Source: Branchiostoma floridae (taxonomy: Eukaryota > Chordata > Leptocardii > Amphioxiformes > Branchiostomatidae). Taken from it: a DNA stretch of 64,000 nucleotides. Under the pieces are notes generated by a model, which ran no database searches, had not been told where the DNA came from, and saw only the letters and a program-made list of their open reading frames with translations. The stretch spans positions 3,737,881 through 3,801,880 of the forward strand of contig NC_049992.1 in the NCBI RefSeq assembly GCF_000003815.2, given 5' to 3'. The position numbers and the translations under genes are program-made. Positions 51,201-62,697 of this stretch are shown here, in pieces (the first letter of the stretch is position 1; the number at the start of each line of letters is the position of its first letter).

Positions 51201-54200
51201 GAATAGATACCAATGGTGACAACTTGACAAGTGCCATAGGAAACCAGTGACTAATCTAGTAATAATATGGACTGCTGAGAGCTACTATCTAAGCATTTTG
51301 GGGTTGACTTCTTTTCTGAAAGCAGTGGAAGACGAAGTGTCTCACTTTTCCTATAATGACATATTCCAATGCCCACAGAGAGGCCGGTGAAGGAGGCTGT
51401 TGCTAAGCACAGAAAGCGTTTCTCCTGAGAGCGCCAGACTTAATCACTGCAGCTCGCGTCGGGAATAACAACACCAGACGACAGATGGGCGCGGTGGCAT
51501 CAGCAGCGGAGGTTAATTTGATTCTTAGTAAAGCTTTCGTCACGCTCGGTCGAACTATTAATTACAGGCCTTGCCCTTGAATGCAAGCGTTTTAGGTTAT
51601 AGCAAAGTAATGATGTTTATTCATTAACATTACGGAACAGAGTGGCATCGTCGTGGCGTCGTGTGTGGCGCCACTGGTAGAGCGTTCGGGTCAGAACCTA
51701 GAGGTCCCGAGTTCGATACTCGCCGTGCCCTCGACGTTGTACCCTTGGGAAAGGCACTTTACACAACTTTCCTCACTTCACCCAGGTGTAAAAATGGGTA
51801 CATGACTTCGGTCGGGGAGGTGAAAGGAAAGACTACCTTTACCTTCGATTCTGTCTGTACTATGTATGTGGTAATGTTAATATAACTTACTAACTTGAGT
51901 GCAGTGCCACATTGTCCTCGTCTGTCCGAAAGCAAATTAGAGAAAGATATGGTGGCATCCCACACAGTGGATCCCATCGGGGCACTGATTGGTCTGCCTA
52001 GTACATATCATTTTACATTACACTCACTTGCGTCTACAATTTCCACTGTTGTCTTTAGAATTCGAAGTCAGAAGTCAGGGAAAACCAGCGTAGTTTAAAT
52101 AAAAACGTACAATTATTTTGGTGAAGTCAGTGTTTTTTAAATAGCTTTGGACAACTCTCGGCCATCAAAATATACTTTCAGCAGCACTGCAGCAGCCTGA
52201 AGAAGTTAAAAGCACAGAAATTACTGTCCGAACCCCGTATCTTAAGTGGTCAATTTCGAAACCACATCATGAATCGGGATGTAAAAACCTTCCCACAATC
52301 ACTTTTTTCGATCGACTTGAAACCGCACCACTCGCTCTCTCCCAATGGAGCCATGGTTATGATGCTGGTCAGGCGTTTAATTTAAAGGTAGTGAGTTATT
52401 AGAGTAAAGCACTTAAGGCCAGAGCCCCCAATCAGACCACTCTGGCACGTGCTGACGAGATGTTTTACTTGTGCGTCCCGAGCACTTATGACTCGAAACC
52501 GCAGCGAGACCGCACCGGTCGCTCTCTCCCAATGGAAAGAAGGTGGTCAGGCGTTTAATTCAAAGTTGCTAAGTTATTAGAGTAAAGCACTTAAGGCCGG
52601 AGCTCCAATCAGACCACTCCGGCACGTGCTGACGAGATGTTTTACTTGTGCGTCCCGAACACTTATGAGTCGAAACCGCAGCGAGGCCGCAGCAGTCGCT
52701 CTCCCCCAATGGAAAGAAGGTGGTCAGGCGTTTAATTCAAAGTTGCTGAGTTATTAGAGTAAAGCACTTAGGGCCGGAGCTCCAATCAGACCACTCCGGC
52801 ACGTGCTGACGAGATGTTTTACTTGCGCGTCCCGAGCACTTATCGTCCAGAGTACACAATTAGCGATACACATCGGGCCGGAGTTCCAACTCGCTTAACA
52901 CTCATTCTGCCTGCGTTCTGGCCACTCGCCAACTCGTTTACTGGTAATCAGGAAAAATGTGTGCGAGACCACAACTCTCCTCTACGGGACAGTAGAAGCA
53001 CCAGTGCTGGTGATTACTATCGCACGATTCTTAAACCAGACTTAGACAGTTCGGTATAATTGATTTGCAGTTTCCATCTACAACTCCATCTATATTGGAA
53101 TTTTTCAGGGGATCGGGGGGTGTTGTCTGGCAGTTCAGGAAAAATGTGTGATAAACCACAACTCTCTTCTTCGGGACAGACAGTGGAAGCACTGGAGATG
53201 ACTATCGCACGGTTCTTAAACCAGACTAAGAAAGTTAGCTACCAGTATGATGAATTTGCAATTTCCATCTGCAACTTCATCTATATTGGAATTTATCATG
53301 GGATTTGAGGGTGTGGGGCTACTTGCATGTAGTCTGGCAGACCGGATGCAATGTCGAAAATGTTACAATTTGTGAAGGTGACTTACAACATTGCTGTCCC
53401 GGACATTCACCAGTTGGGTATAATAGATTTACAATTTCCATCTGCAACCAAATCTATGTTGGAAATTTGTCAGGGGATTGGGGAGAGGGTCTGCTGTCTG
53501 GTAGATCAGATGCAATGTGGGAAGTGTGTCAATTTTCAAAGGTGACTTACAGCATTGCTGTCTCCGGCATTGCGTTTGAGTTGTTGACCTTACAAGACTC
53601 ACAAACTTAGAAATCACTGGAATAGAGTAGAGTCTCGGGAGGAAATCCCATTGCGGAAAGATAGGATTTCAGACTTGGCCGCTCTTCAAACTTCTGTCAT
53701 ACCTGGTCTGTGTTGGACTTTGGGGAAGGGACTGTCAATGATGATGATGATAATTATGACTGTTGTCTTGAAGATCGGATGCAATGTCGAAAGTGTGGCA
53801 AGTTTTGCAAAGGTGACTTACAGCATTGCTGTCCCCGGCATTATGTTTGAGTTGTTGACCTTGCAGGACTCACAAAGTTAGAAATTTGTGGAATAGAGTA
53901 GAGTCTCGGGAGGAAATCCCATTGGGGAAATATAGGATTTCAGACTTGGCCGCTCTTCAACCTTCTGTCATACCTGGTCTGTGTTGGTTGACCAGAAACC
54001 TTTGGTTGTACGTGGCTGGATGACTCTTCATGTGCCTGTCCACTTTACTTTAAGCAATCTAGCTAGTCTAAGTAAGCATTTTCTAAGGCCTGCGTCAGTT
54101 TAACAAACCGGGGCCTGGCCGGTTAGTTTCAGGGAACAAAAAGTACGATATAAAATACAGCAAAAACACAAAAAATTTGTACATGGTACAATTGTAAGGC

Positions 54201-57200
54201 AACAGTAATAAGTCAATTAATACAGTGATACTCGTCTAAGGTCTATAACTACATACATGTGTAGTATAGGAATGTGAACATAAATGGCGTATTGGCATAG
54301 TGTAATATGCAAGTTAAACAAGTCGGTCTGTTACTGTACAATAGATTCTCTCTTTTTAAGAGCATTACATATGTATGATGAGGCCTGACGGTGTTAGTGT
54401 TCCCTCTACTCACATGCTAGCATAACGCCGGTATTATGTCTTAGAACGGTAGACTTGTGTCTGAACTGGATCTGGATATTTCAATTCAATTTTTCTATAG
54501 TATCCTTTTGTTAAGATTGCGACAAAAATGAAAGGAACAGTAAAGAAATGGGATTTGTTAACATTTACGCATTTATGAGTGAAATTGTCCACCAAGCGGT
54601 ATGTCCAAATTAGAAGTGGCCAGGCATATCTGAATTTTGTAATTATAGTCTGTCAATGACGGAATTGTAGCAAATTCATTATACAAACTATCAAACCAAC
54701 GTCAACCCACCAGCATCGCATTCAGATCTAATCATTAATTCAACATTCGTACAAACTCCGCGTCCTTTGCGACGCTAATGGTGGCATATGTGGCTTTGCT
54801 CCTAATCCCTAATGGATATGTGTGAATGAAATGAATAAATAGATTAATGTCTGCGGTGTCACGTTCCTCACTCCGGAGAAGTGTCGTTTCCACCCGGAGT
54901 ACAGAACCAGAAAGAGTTGCTCACATCTCTGATCAATTATTTATCAGGGTTCGCTGGGGCGCATTTGAAGGGCAAACAATTTACCTCCCCTGCTCCCGGC
55001 GTAATTATTGTTTTTATTGGAAAGAAACCCCGGCGCACACTCGATATCAAATCCCATATTCCCCAACGGGCACGAGTTACTGCCATTGCCAAACAGGGTC
55101 TTCTCCAGTCGATATAAGCAATGATTGCAGAAACTAGGAACACATTCTGTACTGGTCAAACAATGACCCACACCCAGAACGGCTCGGAGATAAAACAGTT
55201 AAAGCTTCGATCAGCGCTGATAGACGAGAGCTAAGTGACACACGGAGCGAGATTATTCATGCACCCCCCATTGCAACCATCGTAAGTTATTGATGTCCAT
55301 TCACAGAAAACTACCCCGAGCTGCCGGGATTTCTTAAGCGAGCTGCGGCAGCGGGGATTGTCGCAATTTGGGGTGCGGAATCACCGTTTCACGGACACGG
55401 TCGCTAATAACGCCAGTCAGGAACACGGCGATACGGGCTTACAGAATTACTTCCGCTACGGTTAAAGTAAAGGCGCCATTAAATTCACATAGCCTATTCC
55501 TAACGTGTGTAAAGGTACCTGAACCTGAACACATTAACCTGGCCTTCACAGTTTTATGCACAGCGTTAAGTTGAATAGGATTTTTTCAAAGAAAGTTTCC
55601 CGTCAAAGCAAAGAAAGAACATTCATTCATTCAACCATGTCGGTACGAGCATCGTCTTTTTTGCATGGTTTGAACAGAATGATGTATTGAACGATGTTCT
55701 GAACTCTCACCATGAAGGTGGGCTCCACTTTTATGGTGATAGTTATAGATCAAAGGGAAAGAAGAAAATAAACAAAGATGAAAACATTTCTGCATCCTGT
55801 TAAAGGTATTTCCTTACTTGGAATTGTTCAAGAATACTTCACACAAAACAATCTAACGATTTCATTTCTATAATGCTACAGAAGTCTTTTAAAGTAAAGG
55901 ATGCAAACATGAAACTGATCTTCCAACCATACCGGTATGGTATCGGCTTTGTTGGAGTAGTTTTCGACAGGATGAAATGTATGATGTTCCCTCTTCTTCA
56001 AGGCTAAGAGACAGATCTTAAAAGTAAAGAAGAAAAATGAAATGTGTTCCTCCCATCCATATCGTTAAGCGTCTCTCCTTACTGGTAATTGGAATCGTTT
56101 GAAAGAAAGAATAAATCAGAAACGAAAGGAACATACGATTTCCTTACTTGTCTGTTACTGAGCTTTCCGCTTCTATTTGACTAAGTTACAGATACTACGG
56201 AATAGCGAAAAAGGGAATAAAGATTAAGCTTTTACTCCCACGATGTTGCTAAGAGTGTTCCCTTACCTAAAAGTATTCGAGAAAGAATAAGACGTGTTAC
56301 TCAATGAAAGGTACAATTTTCTGAAATGAAAAGGTTTTCCTCATCTATAAAGTACAGATATTAAGGAGTCATTAAAAGAAGAATAAACAAAAACTATTTT
56401 CCAACCATGTCGTTAAGAGTGTTCTCTTACATTAAGCAAGAATAACACGTAAATGAAAGGTACAACATTCTGAAATTGATTTTCCTCATCTATAAAGTAT
56501 CAAGGAAACTTATAAGAATAATAAACATTAAACTTTTTCCCAACCATGTCGCTGAATAAGAGTGTCCCCTTACTTTAAGCAAGAATAAGACGTCCACGAA
56601 AGGAAAAACGATTTTCCGAAATGAATAATTTGTCAGCTTCTACATCATAAAGGAGAAATCGATGTGAAGCGGCGCGCGTGGCGTGCGGATGTTATACGAT
56701 AGCCAGTAAAGCTGCCACAGAAGTTATTTGTACGGGAAGGATCGAATCACTCTTTAGTGCGCGGCCAGATTGAAGCTAGCAGAGAGAGATGAACACTTAT
56801 GAAGCCGCCATATGTATCCTTTATTCCTCCAATTCTGCTTCTATGAATATAGAGAGCGGCCATACACCCACAATCGCTTCGCATCGCGGGTTATGTGCAG
56901 CATGTCTGAACTTGACTGAAGAGGATTTGGCCCCCAAGATGGGATTCTCGAAATGTCGCGGTCTTCGAAATAGGTTTTCTGACCTCTTCGTTAACAGAAT
57001 CCGGCTCGGTTGATCCGACATAGAAATTCAATTACTTCGTAAGATGCGACAAACCTTAAACTGCACACATGGAAAATACATAAAATGATGCCTGGGTGCT
57101 GGAAACGAGGGAAATACTGTTCAAGGAATTTAGGAATGCCGTCTCATATTTGATATTGATTTTGTAATAAGGTCAAGATGTCATTATTTACTACCTGCAG

Positions 57201-60200
57201 AATTCGAGGTGACACTAACGGAGTCTATTCTCTACTGAATCAAAGTTGAAAGGTAATTTCTAGCGCACAACTGGGCCTTGCACAAATATTTGGCTGTCTA
57301 ACTTCAAGAAATGAGTAAACCATCGTTTTTGTGATATCAGGACGTTTATGGCGTTCCCCGTAAAGGGGTGGTTGGAAGACCCTATTATAAATGACCTCTT
57401 TCACTCCTCTTGCACAAAATGGCTTGAGTCTATACTATAACAGCCAAGATTGTGGTGAATAACACATTGGTATGTTTTGTAACAGTAACGAACAAAGTTA
57501 ACTCTGACAAGGCTAGCTGGATGTCAGCGAGTTAATGGTAATGGCGTCCCCCGTTATGCTCTCTTTCTCTCCACTTCCCAAATAATGTTTGAGTCTATAT
57601 TTTGGTTAGATTCTGGTGAATAACACATTTCATGTTTTGGAGCGAACTCTGACTAGACTTGCTGGATATTGCTTCTCTGATGTCAGCGAGTTTATAGCGT
57701 CCCCCGTAAGACTTGCCAAATAAGTTTTGAATCTATATTTTGCTAAATGCTGGTAAATAACGCATTGGTATGTTTTAGAGCAAACTCTGACCAGACTTGC
57801 TGGATATTGCTTCTATGATATCAGCGAGTTTATCACTTTATGGCGCCCCCCGTAAGACTTGCCAAATAATGTTTGAGTACTAGGATATTTTTTGCTAAAT
57901 TCTGGTGAATAAAACATTAGTATGTTTTAGGGCAAACTCTAATCAGACTTGCTGTATACTGCGTCTGTGATTTTAGCGAGTTTATGCATGGTGTCCCCGT
58001 CAGACTTGCTAAATATTTTTTGAGTCTACGCCATTGGTATGTTTTGGAGCAAACTCTGATCAGACTTGCTGTATATTACATCTGTGATTTTAGCGAGTTT
58101 ATGGTGTCCCCCGTCAGACTTGCTAAATAAGTTTTGAGTCTATGTCATTAGTATGTTTTGGAGCAAACTCTGATCAGACTTGCTGGGTATTGCACGGAGT
58201 GCTGCACGACCATGGTTCATGGTTAGGTCTCGGTTTAACGATTTTCGGCTCTGGTCACGATTCGCCCTAATTGGTTTCAGTGACCTGCCTCAGAGGTGGG
58301 TCGGTGGCCTACACTAATCGCATGCAGGTATTAATCAGTAAGGGGCTGAACACTTCGTATTCAATTGTGTTTGCATCATGGGTTTTTTTCACCCTCTTTA
58401 ACGATCCCGTCAGCGTGCTAATTCTCATATCGTTATGATATCGTAATTTTACATTTTGTCAGTGTTTTAACATTTGCATAGTTCGATTCCATACCCATTT
58501 TTTACCAGTGGTCTAAGAGTTACTGGTTCTAGTCCCCACCTGATATCTTAATTTTACAAGGGATGAACTTTATTGCTCGACATTTGTACATGGTACAAAG
58601 TATGGCAACGACTGTTACACAAAATAGATGTTTTGTCAGTGTTTAACCATTCCCAGATCTAGTCCCCGCCAGCGTTGCGTGTCTGTAAGTGTTTTAGGTT
58701 GAACCACCTCTGCTGCCGATGTAAAGTTACGCACCGTCCATTTCCCTTCAACATGAAGCCGTCCCACTCTCCGTGATGAATTGGCTTTTCACTTCATTAA
58801 CTCAGTGTCTGTCGGACCGGGTAAATCTTTCAACTTGTCATAATCCCAGCCTGAACATGACGCTGTCCAGACCACCGTATCAGAAAGCATGGTTCTAAAA
58901 GGACTAAGGAGAACCCCTCGTAAGGAGAATACCCCCATAAAGTACCATATTAGGCAGCGCTGTTAGGGGGTAAGGAGAAATGCCCCCTAAACTTCTATGT
59001 TAGACAGTCTTCTTGACGACTAAGAGGAAAGATTTCCCTGAATCCCGTGAGGGAGAAATTTTTCGGCCGCCTATTTTTGTGTGTGCGGTGGCATGGCACT
59101 GTAAACCTCCTGGCAGAGATACGTCCTGGTTTCCATATTAGGCAGCCTGTTCGGGGAAAGGGTAAGTAGAAACCCTTGTAAGGGGTTAAGTGTAGGACCC
59201 CCCTGTAACCCCTGTAGCAGAAATGCCCTCCTACTGATGAGTACGAGGGACACCCTTGAGAGAGGGGGGTACGTAACCCCTCCACGTACCCCCCTCCCCT
59301 GAGTGAAAAGTGCGTGTGGAGCCGTTGAGACAGGGGGGGTAAGTAGAACCCCCTTAGGGAATGCCCCCTCTGACTGATGAGTTCTTGCGGCGCCTTTGAC
59401 GCTAAATGCGTATCACGTTGTCGGCTGATGACCGACATGACTCCCATTAACGACTGCACGAGCGAAGGAATTGCACGGTTTGTAATTTCAATTGCCGACA
59501 ACTGCTTGTAGAAACGATTACCTGCAAATTGGCGGGGGTTCACGACGAGAAAATAATGCCGACACACGCCGAGATGGCAGGTTATTAGAGCTAAATTCCC
59601 TCTGCTTTAAGTTGTTCTGTAAGTGAAGTGGATTTTAAGGCGCCCGAGTCACGCTATGGGGGACTTTAAAACGTTAGGTGTCTGTTGTACTTCAGCTTAA
59701 CTGTAGGTACTTGTCTCTCGTCATATAGAGCCGGCTGCAAGGCTGAAAACGTTATTATCGATTGAGTTTGTTCTTCTCCTCCCGGGATTGTGCCGTGAGG
59801 GCCGCTGTCTGAGCACGGCGAACCTCAGGCAGGGAGCTGATCTTTTATTTATACCTGGGGAGAAGCCGCCCATTCGCGTGGATCAGCACACAGCATTGTT
59901 TGGACATCCACACCGCAAATACGGCGTGATGAAGTATTTATGTTCAAGCCTCCAGATTTGCACCGCTTTAAACAAAAGCCGAGACAAAAAGTCCCTCGGA
60001 CCAATACTCCTGTCACGGCAATCCCCGATACTAATGATTTTCTGTAGACGCTGAGAATTTCAACTACCTACTCAGCAATTTCTGCTGGGACGTCCTCAAC
60101 ACCCGGTCTGGTGATGCTCTTTTCTAAAGCACGTCAGAGTCGTTTCCTTTTGCAATATCGGCGGATGTAACAAACACAGGCCCTGAGTGAGGAATACATC

Positions 60201-60308
60201 TTGATACAGTACCTACCTTTATCCGAATCAGATGAAATATGAAATGTTGCACGTACCTTGCGTGAGAGCCAGTAGACACACTGCCCATAGCTCGCCGGGA
60301 CGCCACAT
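39056..60308 (-). CDS. Type I membrane receptor: three Ig-like domains, TM segment, tyrosine tail, SH3 domain (about 527 residues)
   Basis: Exons 60308-60257, 45638-45285, 44880-44587, 41694-41416, 41083-40751, 40269-40201 and 39258-39056 have GT-AG borders, and all six introns are phase 1. Residues 1-17: signal peptide (MWRPGELWAVCLLALTQ). 18-135: V-like Ig domain with IAWYKL and DEGKY but without either canonical cysteine. 136-233: Ig domain with LTCAV...LHW...DSGVYAC. 234-326: Ig domain with LQCVT...ITW...DSGTYWC. About 335-361: transmembrane stretch with an Asp inside it, followed by RRRR. 376-424: tail tyrosines (Y376, Y396, Y401, Y415, Y424). 438-460: linker exon. 464-516: SH3 domain (ARAVYSY, GGWCLGYLRGRIGLFPSNYV). 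It is probably a cell-surface adhesion or recognition receptor with a built-in SH3 adaptor. The ligand is unknown. I recall no standard family with this order. Confidence 0.82.
41700..42150 (-). repeat. About 110-bp array copying the acceptor edge of the third Ig exon
   Basis: Four units upstream of the true acceptor (41695) each carry part of the preceding intron, an acceptor-like AG and the first 45 or so bases of the exon (coding PSSVLSISDSVTATV). They end abruptly without the rest of the Ig fold. Copies start near 41811, 41912, 42030 and 42145. They cannot encode a full Ig domain. Confidence 0.85.
42690..42780 (+). promoter_or_regulatory. Weak TATA/CCAAT-like cluster inside Ig intron 2-3
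   Basis: 'tgattggttg' (inverted CCAAT) at about 42656 is followed by 'gggataaaagagcc' at about 42687. The spacing is plausible for a promoter, but no reading frame of interest follows. Confidence 0.15.
42926..43034. mobile_element. Inverted-repeat (hairpin) element
   Basis: The arms 'tggtagccttgagt' and 'actcaaggctacca' lie 80 bp apart, with further pairing of 'gcagaagtgacac' with 'gtgtcacttctac'. A foldback structure is clear; the family is unknown. Confidence 0.6.
44020..44090 (-). repeat. Fragment of a SINE 3' body
   Basis: The complement contains 'ctgggaaaggcactttacac' and 'ctcacttcac', matching the body of the SINE at 51655-51850. The tRNA-like head is missing. Confidence 0.55.
45830..46310. 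repeat. Two-unit tandem duplication, about 275-bp period
   Basis: The block with 'tattcaagacacg' and 'cgccagccacgttatttt' at about 45985-46030 recurs at about 46257-46305. The preceding 150 bp also align imperfectly. Confidence 0.7.
46420..48900. repeat. Degenerate satellite-like array in Ig intron 1
   Basis: A dozen or more units of roughly 140-180 bp share 'atttataaagataaacat', 'ggacaggtttaacg' and 'agcactctggtatttgtacag'. Units are only moderately similar, so the array is old. It is interrupted at 48472-48713 by another element. Confidence 0.75.
48472..48713. mobile_element. About 240-bp inverted-repeat element
   Basis: The left end 'ccccttt-ccac-agacggcg-tcgcgctgcgctctc' pairs imperfectly with the right end 'gagagcgcggcgagagcgctgtcctcgtgaaaaggggg'. 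It interrupts the 46420-48900 array. No sure target duplication. Confidence 0.5.
49110..49480. repeat. About 40-bp degenerate tandem repeat
   Basis: About nine units around 'cgtagctgtctttccggaaaattg' and 'cgggc'. They open frames on both strands that are not genes. Confidence 0.8.
51000..51430. mobile_element. Foldback element with about 60-bp arms
   Basis: 'cctctttcaccggcttctctgtgggc' near 51040-51070 pairs with 'gcccacagagaggccggtgaaggagg' near 51373-51398. The outer 'gagaaacgc' and 'gcgtttctc' also pair. The middle is unrelated. Confidence 0.5.
51655..51850 (+). mobile_element. tRNA-derived SINE
   Basis: The head resembles a tRNA: an A-box-like 'tggcgccactggtagag' and a perfect polymerase III B-box GTTCGATAC (51711-51719). 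A body follows with 'cttgggaaaggcactttaca', 'cctcacttcacccaggtgt' and an end rich in ACCTTT. It would be transcribed by RNA polymerase III and mobilised by a LINE. It lies within Ig intron 1. Confidence 0.75.
52320..52850. repeat. 177-bp tandem repeat, three units
   Basis: The block 'cggcacgtgctgacgagatg' recurs near 52445, 52621 and 52798. Units also share 'tctcccaatgg' and 'gtggtcaggcgtttaatt'. Copies are about 90 percent alike. Confidence 0.85.
53040..53995. repeat. Composite direct repeats
   Basis: Blocks with 'atttgcagtttccatct' and 'catctatattggaattt' recur near 53060, 53260 and 53430. A roughly 150-bp segment with 'gggaggaaatcccattg' and 'cagacttggccgctcttcaa' occurs at 53575-53710 and again at 53850-53990. 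Confidence 0.75.
55620..56640. repeat. Degenerate tandem array, about 130-180 bp period
   Basis: Units are built around 'aaccatgtcgttaagagtgt', 'cttactttaagcaagaataa' and 'ctcatctataaagta'. The clearest are at 56240-56640. Confidence 0.65.
57310..58200. repeat. About 150-bp tandem array
   Basis: Five or six units contain 'gcaaactctgatcagacttg', 'gatttcagcgagtttatgg', 'cccccgtaagacttgc' and 'tattggtatgtttt'. Confidence 0.8.
58890..59400. repeat. Degenerate G/C-homopolymer-rich tandem repeat
   Basis: Units of about 80-100 bp carry 'aaggagaa', 'ccccc' and 'ttaggcagc'. The array keeps a 190-codon minus-strand frame open, which reads as repeats rather than a protein domain. Confidence 0.6.
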
Positions 60309-61600
60309 TTCCAGGGACACAGATTGCTCGCACACGCTCTCCCGAAGACTGGCAGCGGCTCTGTGGTGTTGAAATCCCGCCCACAGCGTCACCGTGTTCT
60401 ATCCGCTAGTCAGTCTGGTGCCAATTGTCGGAGGACCGACGCTTGGTACCTGAGGGACGGAGTTAGACGTCAGGACCCTCTCACTGCGTGTATAACTCCT
60501 GACACCGCGATTACACCGGGCGGTCAGATGGGGTGATAATGAGGACGATGAAATAGAGGACTGACAGTTGATCAATCGATCAGTCAATTAATCAATCAAT
60601 CAGGGCACCGAAAGTTGTCCGTCTGTCGCAAGAGGCCGGAGGGACCGGCCAGGAGGCGGAGAGGAAGCTGAGGTCGGTTTTATGGAAACCCCGTAAATCT
60701 GACCTAACCACCATAGAGCCCAGCGTCGTGTGGCGTTACCGAACGTTACCTGACGCTAGCTGCGGAGCGCGCACGTTCTTACGTATACCGTTACCTGACT
60801 CCGCCAAGCGCACGTCCCAAACGTTACGCGGCGTTACCTGGCGCACGTTCCAAGGTGTTGCTTGGTGTGTTAACGACGTAGGTCTCAACAGAAGGTGTCA
60901 GTTCAATCTCCGGGTATGGATTAAACAGAGCCACGAATCGGAAGCCTCGCCTTAGCCAGGGTGTCTCCTCCAAGATTCCTTCTCCCAGATCTAACGGACA
61001 CTTAAGACGATCTCCGGCCACTTCCAGGCGTCGTGTGAAAGGCAGGAGGAAGTGGCTTCATCACTATAAACGCCTACCCCGCTTGTAATCCCGATAACCG
61101 TCCCACACACATCCGCGGGATTGCGCGCTCCGGGAACTAGTAAAGATTGCGCAGAGAAAACCGAAGATAATGACTTGGAGGGACGTTGAACTAGCTGCAC
61201 TGAACGATCCTCCAAAGTGGCTTACTGTATAAAATTACCTTCATTTACCGTGCAGGGAGCACCGCAGGCCGGAAAACAGATCCTGCAAAGGTCCTGCATT
61301 CTAAGGAAGGGACATCAAATATATATGTTTGCTGTCCGCGAGAGCCTGTTATGTTGCCGTTCTGAAGAGTGCTTCAGGGCCGTTTGGGACCGTCAGACGT
61401 TCTTTGATTATCATTGAAGGATATGTCTGGGTCTGACACAAAGCGTAGCCGCGACCGGCAGTACGGTAATGCAGGCGGTATGGGATAAAATACAGTTTAA
61501 AGGGAATAAGGACGCGTCCTGGTCTATCTACTCTCGGGATTATTTACAGGTCTTAATCAACCCCCTGTCGGTTAAGGGCGCGTCCTTATCCATTGCCCCC
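60309..61600. other. Upstream flank of the Ig-SH3 gene
   Basis: Presumed promoter side of the minus-strand receptor. No TATA box is identified. At 60725-60870 a roughly 50-bp repeat, about three units, is rich in 'cgttacctg' and 'cgcacgtt'. No other gene is seen. Confidence 0.4.
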
Positions 61601-62160
61601 GATTAAGGTCATGACCTTATCCATTTCCTGCCGTCCTAATACTTTGGTCACATTTCCGAACGGGCCCTTAGCTGTCTGCGGAAGCGAAAAACAAAACTTT
61701 ATCTGAAGATATAAAAACATGTGTCCATAACTGATCTTTTGTTTTTATGTGTTTTGTGCGTTTTTTTTTTCGTATCATGCGTTTTGTTTCCGCAAACTGC
61801 CCGGCCGGGCCCGGGTTCGGAAATGAAACCCTGGCATAATCCATCACCTCTTGGGACATTACCTTATCTATGTCCTTGCCGAATCAAAAGCAGGTTCTAA
61901 TCCGTCTTAAGGTATGATTACAATCTGTGACCTTGATGGGTCAAGTGCACGTTCTTATCCGTCACCTTGTAGGATTAAAGCCTGCTGGAATTGAGGGCAT
62001 GTCCTTATCCATTTTATTGCCGGATTACGATCACGTCCTAATCACATTAAGGGTACATCTAATCCAACTCTTAGCGAGATTAAGGTTAAATCCCGATGCA
62101 CTGCCACTTGGGATTTAGAGCATGACGTTATCAATCCCCTAGCTGGATTATCAACAGGTC
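61510..62160. repeat. Degenerate 40-bp repeat around TTATCC and GGATTA
   Basis: Repeated blocks such as 'gattaaggtcatgaccttat' and 'ccggattacgatcacgtcct' alternate 'tccttatcc' with 'ggattaag'. It resumes at about 62660-62700 and 62900, so the elements at 62171-62657 and 62698-62885 seem inserted into it. Confidence 0.55.
61646..61830. mobile_element. About 185-bp inverted-repeat element, family X copy 1
   Basis: Starts GGTCACATTTCCGAACGGGCCC and ends GGGCCCGGGTTCGGAAATG. Inner arms 'ctgcggaagcgaaaaacaaaac' pair with 'gttttgtttccgcaaactg'. The same family recurs at 62698. Confidence 0.7.
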
Positions 62161-62170
62161 CTAAAAGTGG

Positions 62171-62657
62171 GTTCACACGTGCGTATATATTCAACTCCGT
62201 ATGAGGTCCGTAAGGAAGTCTTAGCCTCTACCAGGCTCCACTGGTTGCTGGAAAAATAGTAGAAATTATACAACTATAGACGTCATTCTCTTATTTGATT
62301 TCTTGTTCATTTTCATTATCTTTTGACTATGTTATTAAGTGTTCGCAGCCTTTCATGTGTGTCCTTAATTTTGTTTATCTGTAAGATGAAAAGACCTCGT
62401 TAAGCAGCGCTTGCTTCCTGTCTAATCCTCTTTAACCAAATGTGAATAAAAATAGAATAATAAAAAATAGACAGATGACATGCCGGTAGAGTTAGCTGGT
62501 CGCAAACCATACTCCTCGGTCAGCTAACTCCTCTGGCGTGTTATTTGTCTAAGTTTTTCCAATTTCTCCTATTTCTTAAGCGACCTGTAAAGCCTGGTAG
62601 AGGCTAAGAATTCCATACGGAACTCATACAGACTTGAATGTATACGCACGTGTGAAC
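62171..62657. mobile_element. 487-bp inverted-repeat element with about 68-bp arms
   Basis: GTTCACACGTGCGTATA opens the left arm and its complement closes the right arm. Both arms include 'cttagcctctaccaggct'. A nested smaller foldback ('agagttagctg', 'cagctaactcctct') lies at about 62466-62555. No coding sequence. Confidence 0.75.
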
Positions 62658-62697
62658 GTTAAAACCCGGCTTTATCCACTCCCTATGGGATTAAGGC

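Noticed and set aside
51655..51730. Functional tRNA gene
   Set aside because: The B-box is good, but the stem pairing is poor and the sequence continues into a SINE body that also recurs at 44020-44090.
58995..59567. Minus-strand frame of 190 codons
   Set aside because: It follows a degenerate repeat (GFYLP, GGHFCYRGYRG units) and shows no domain, splice context or signal peptide.
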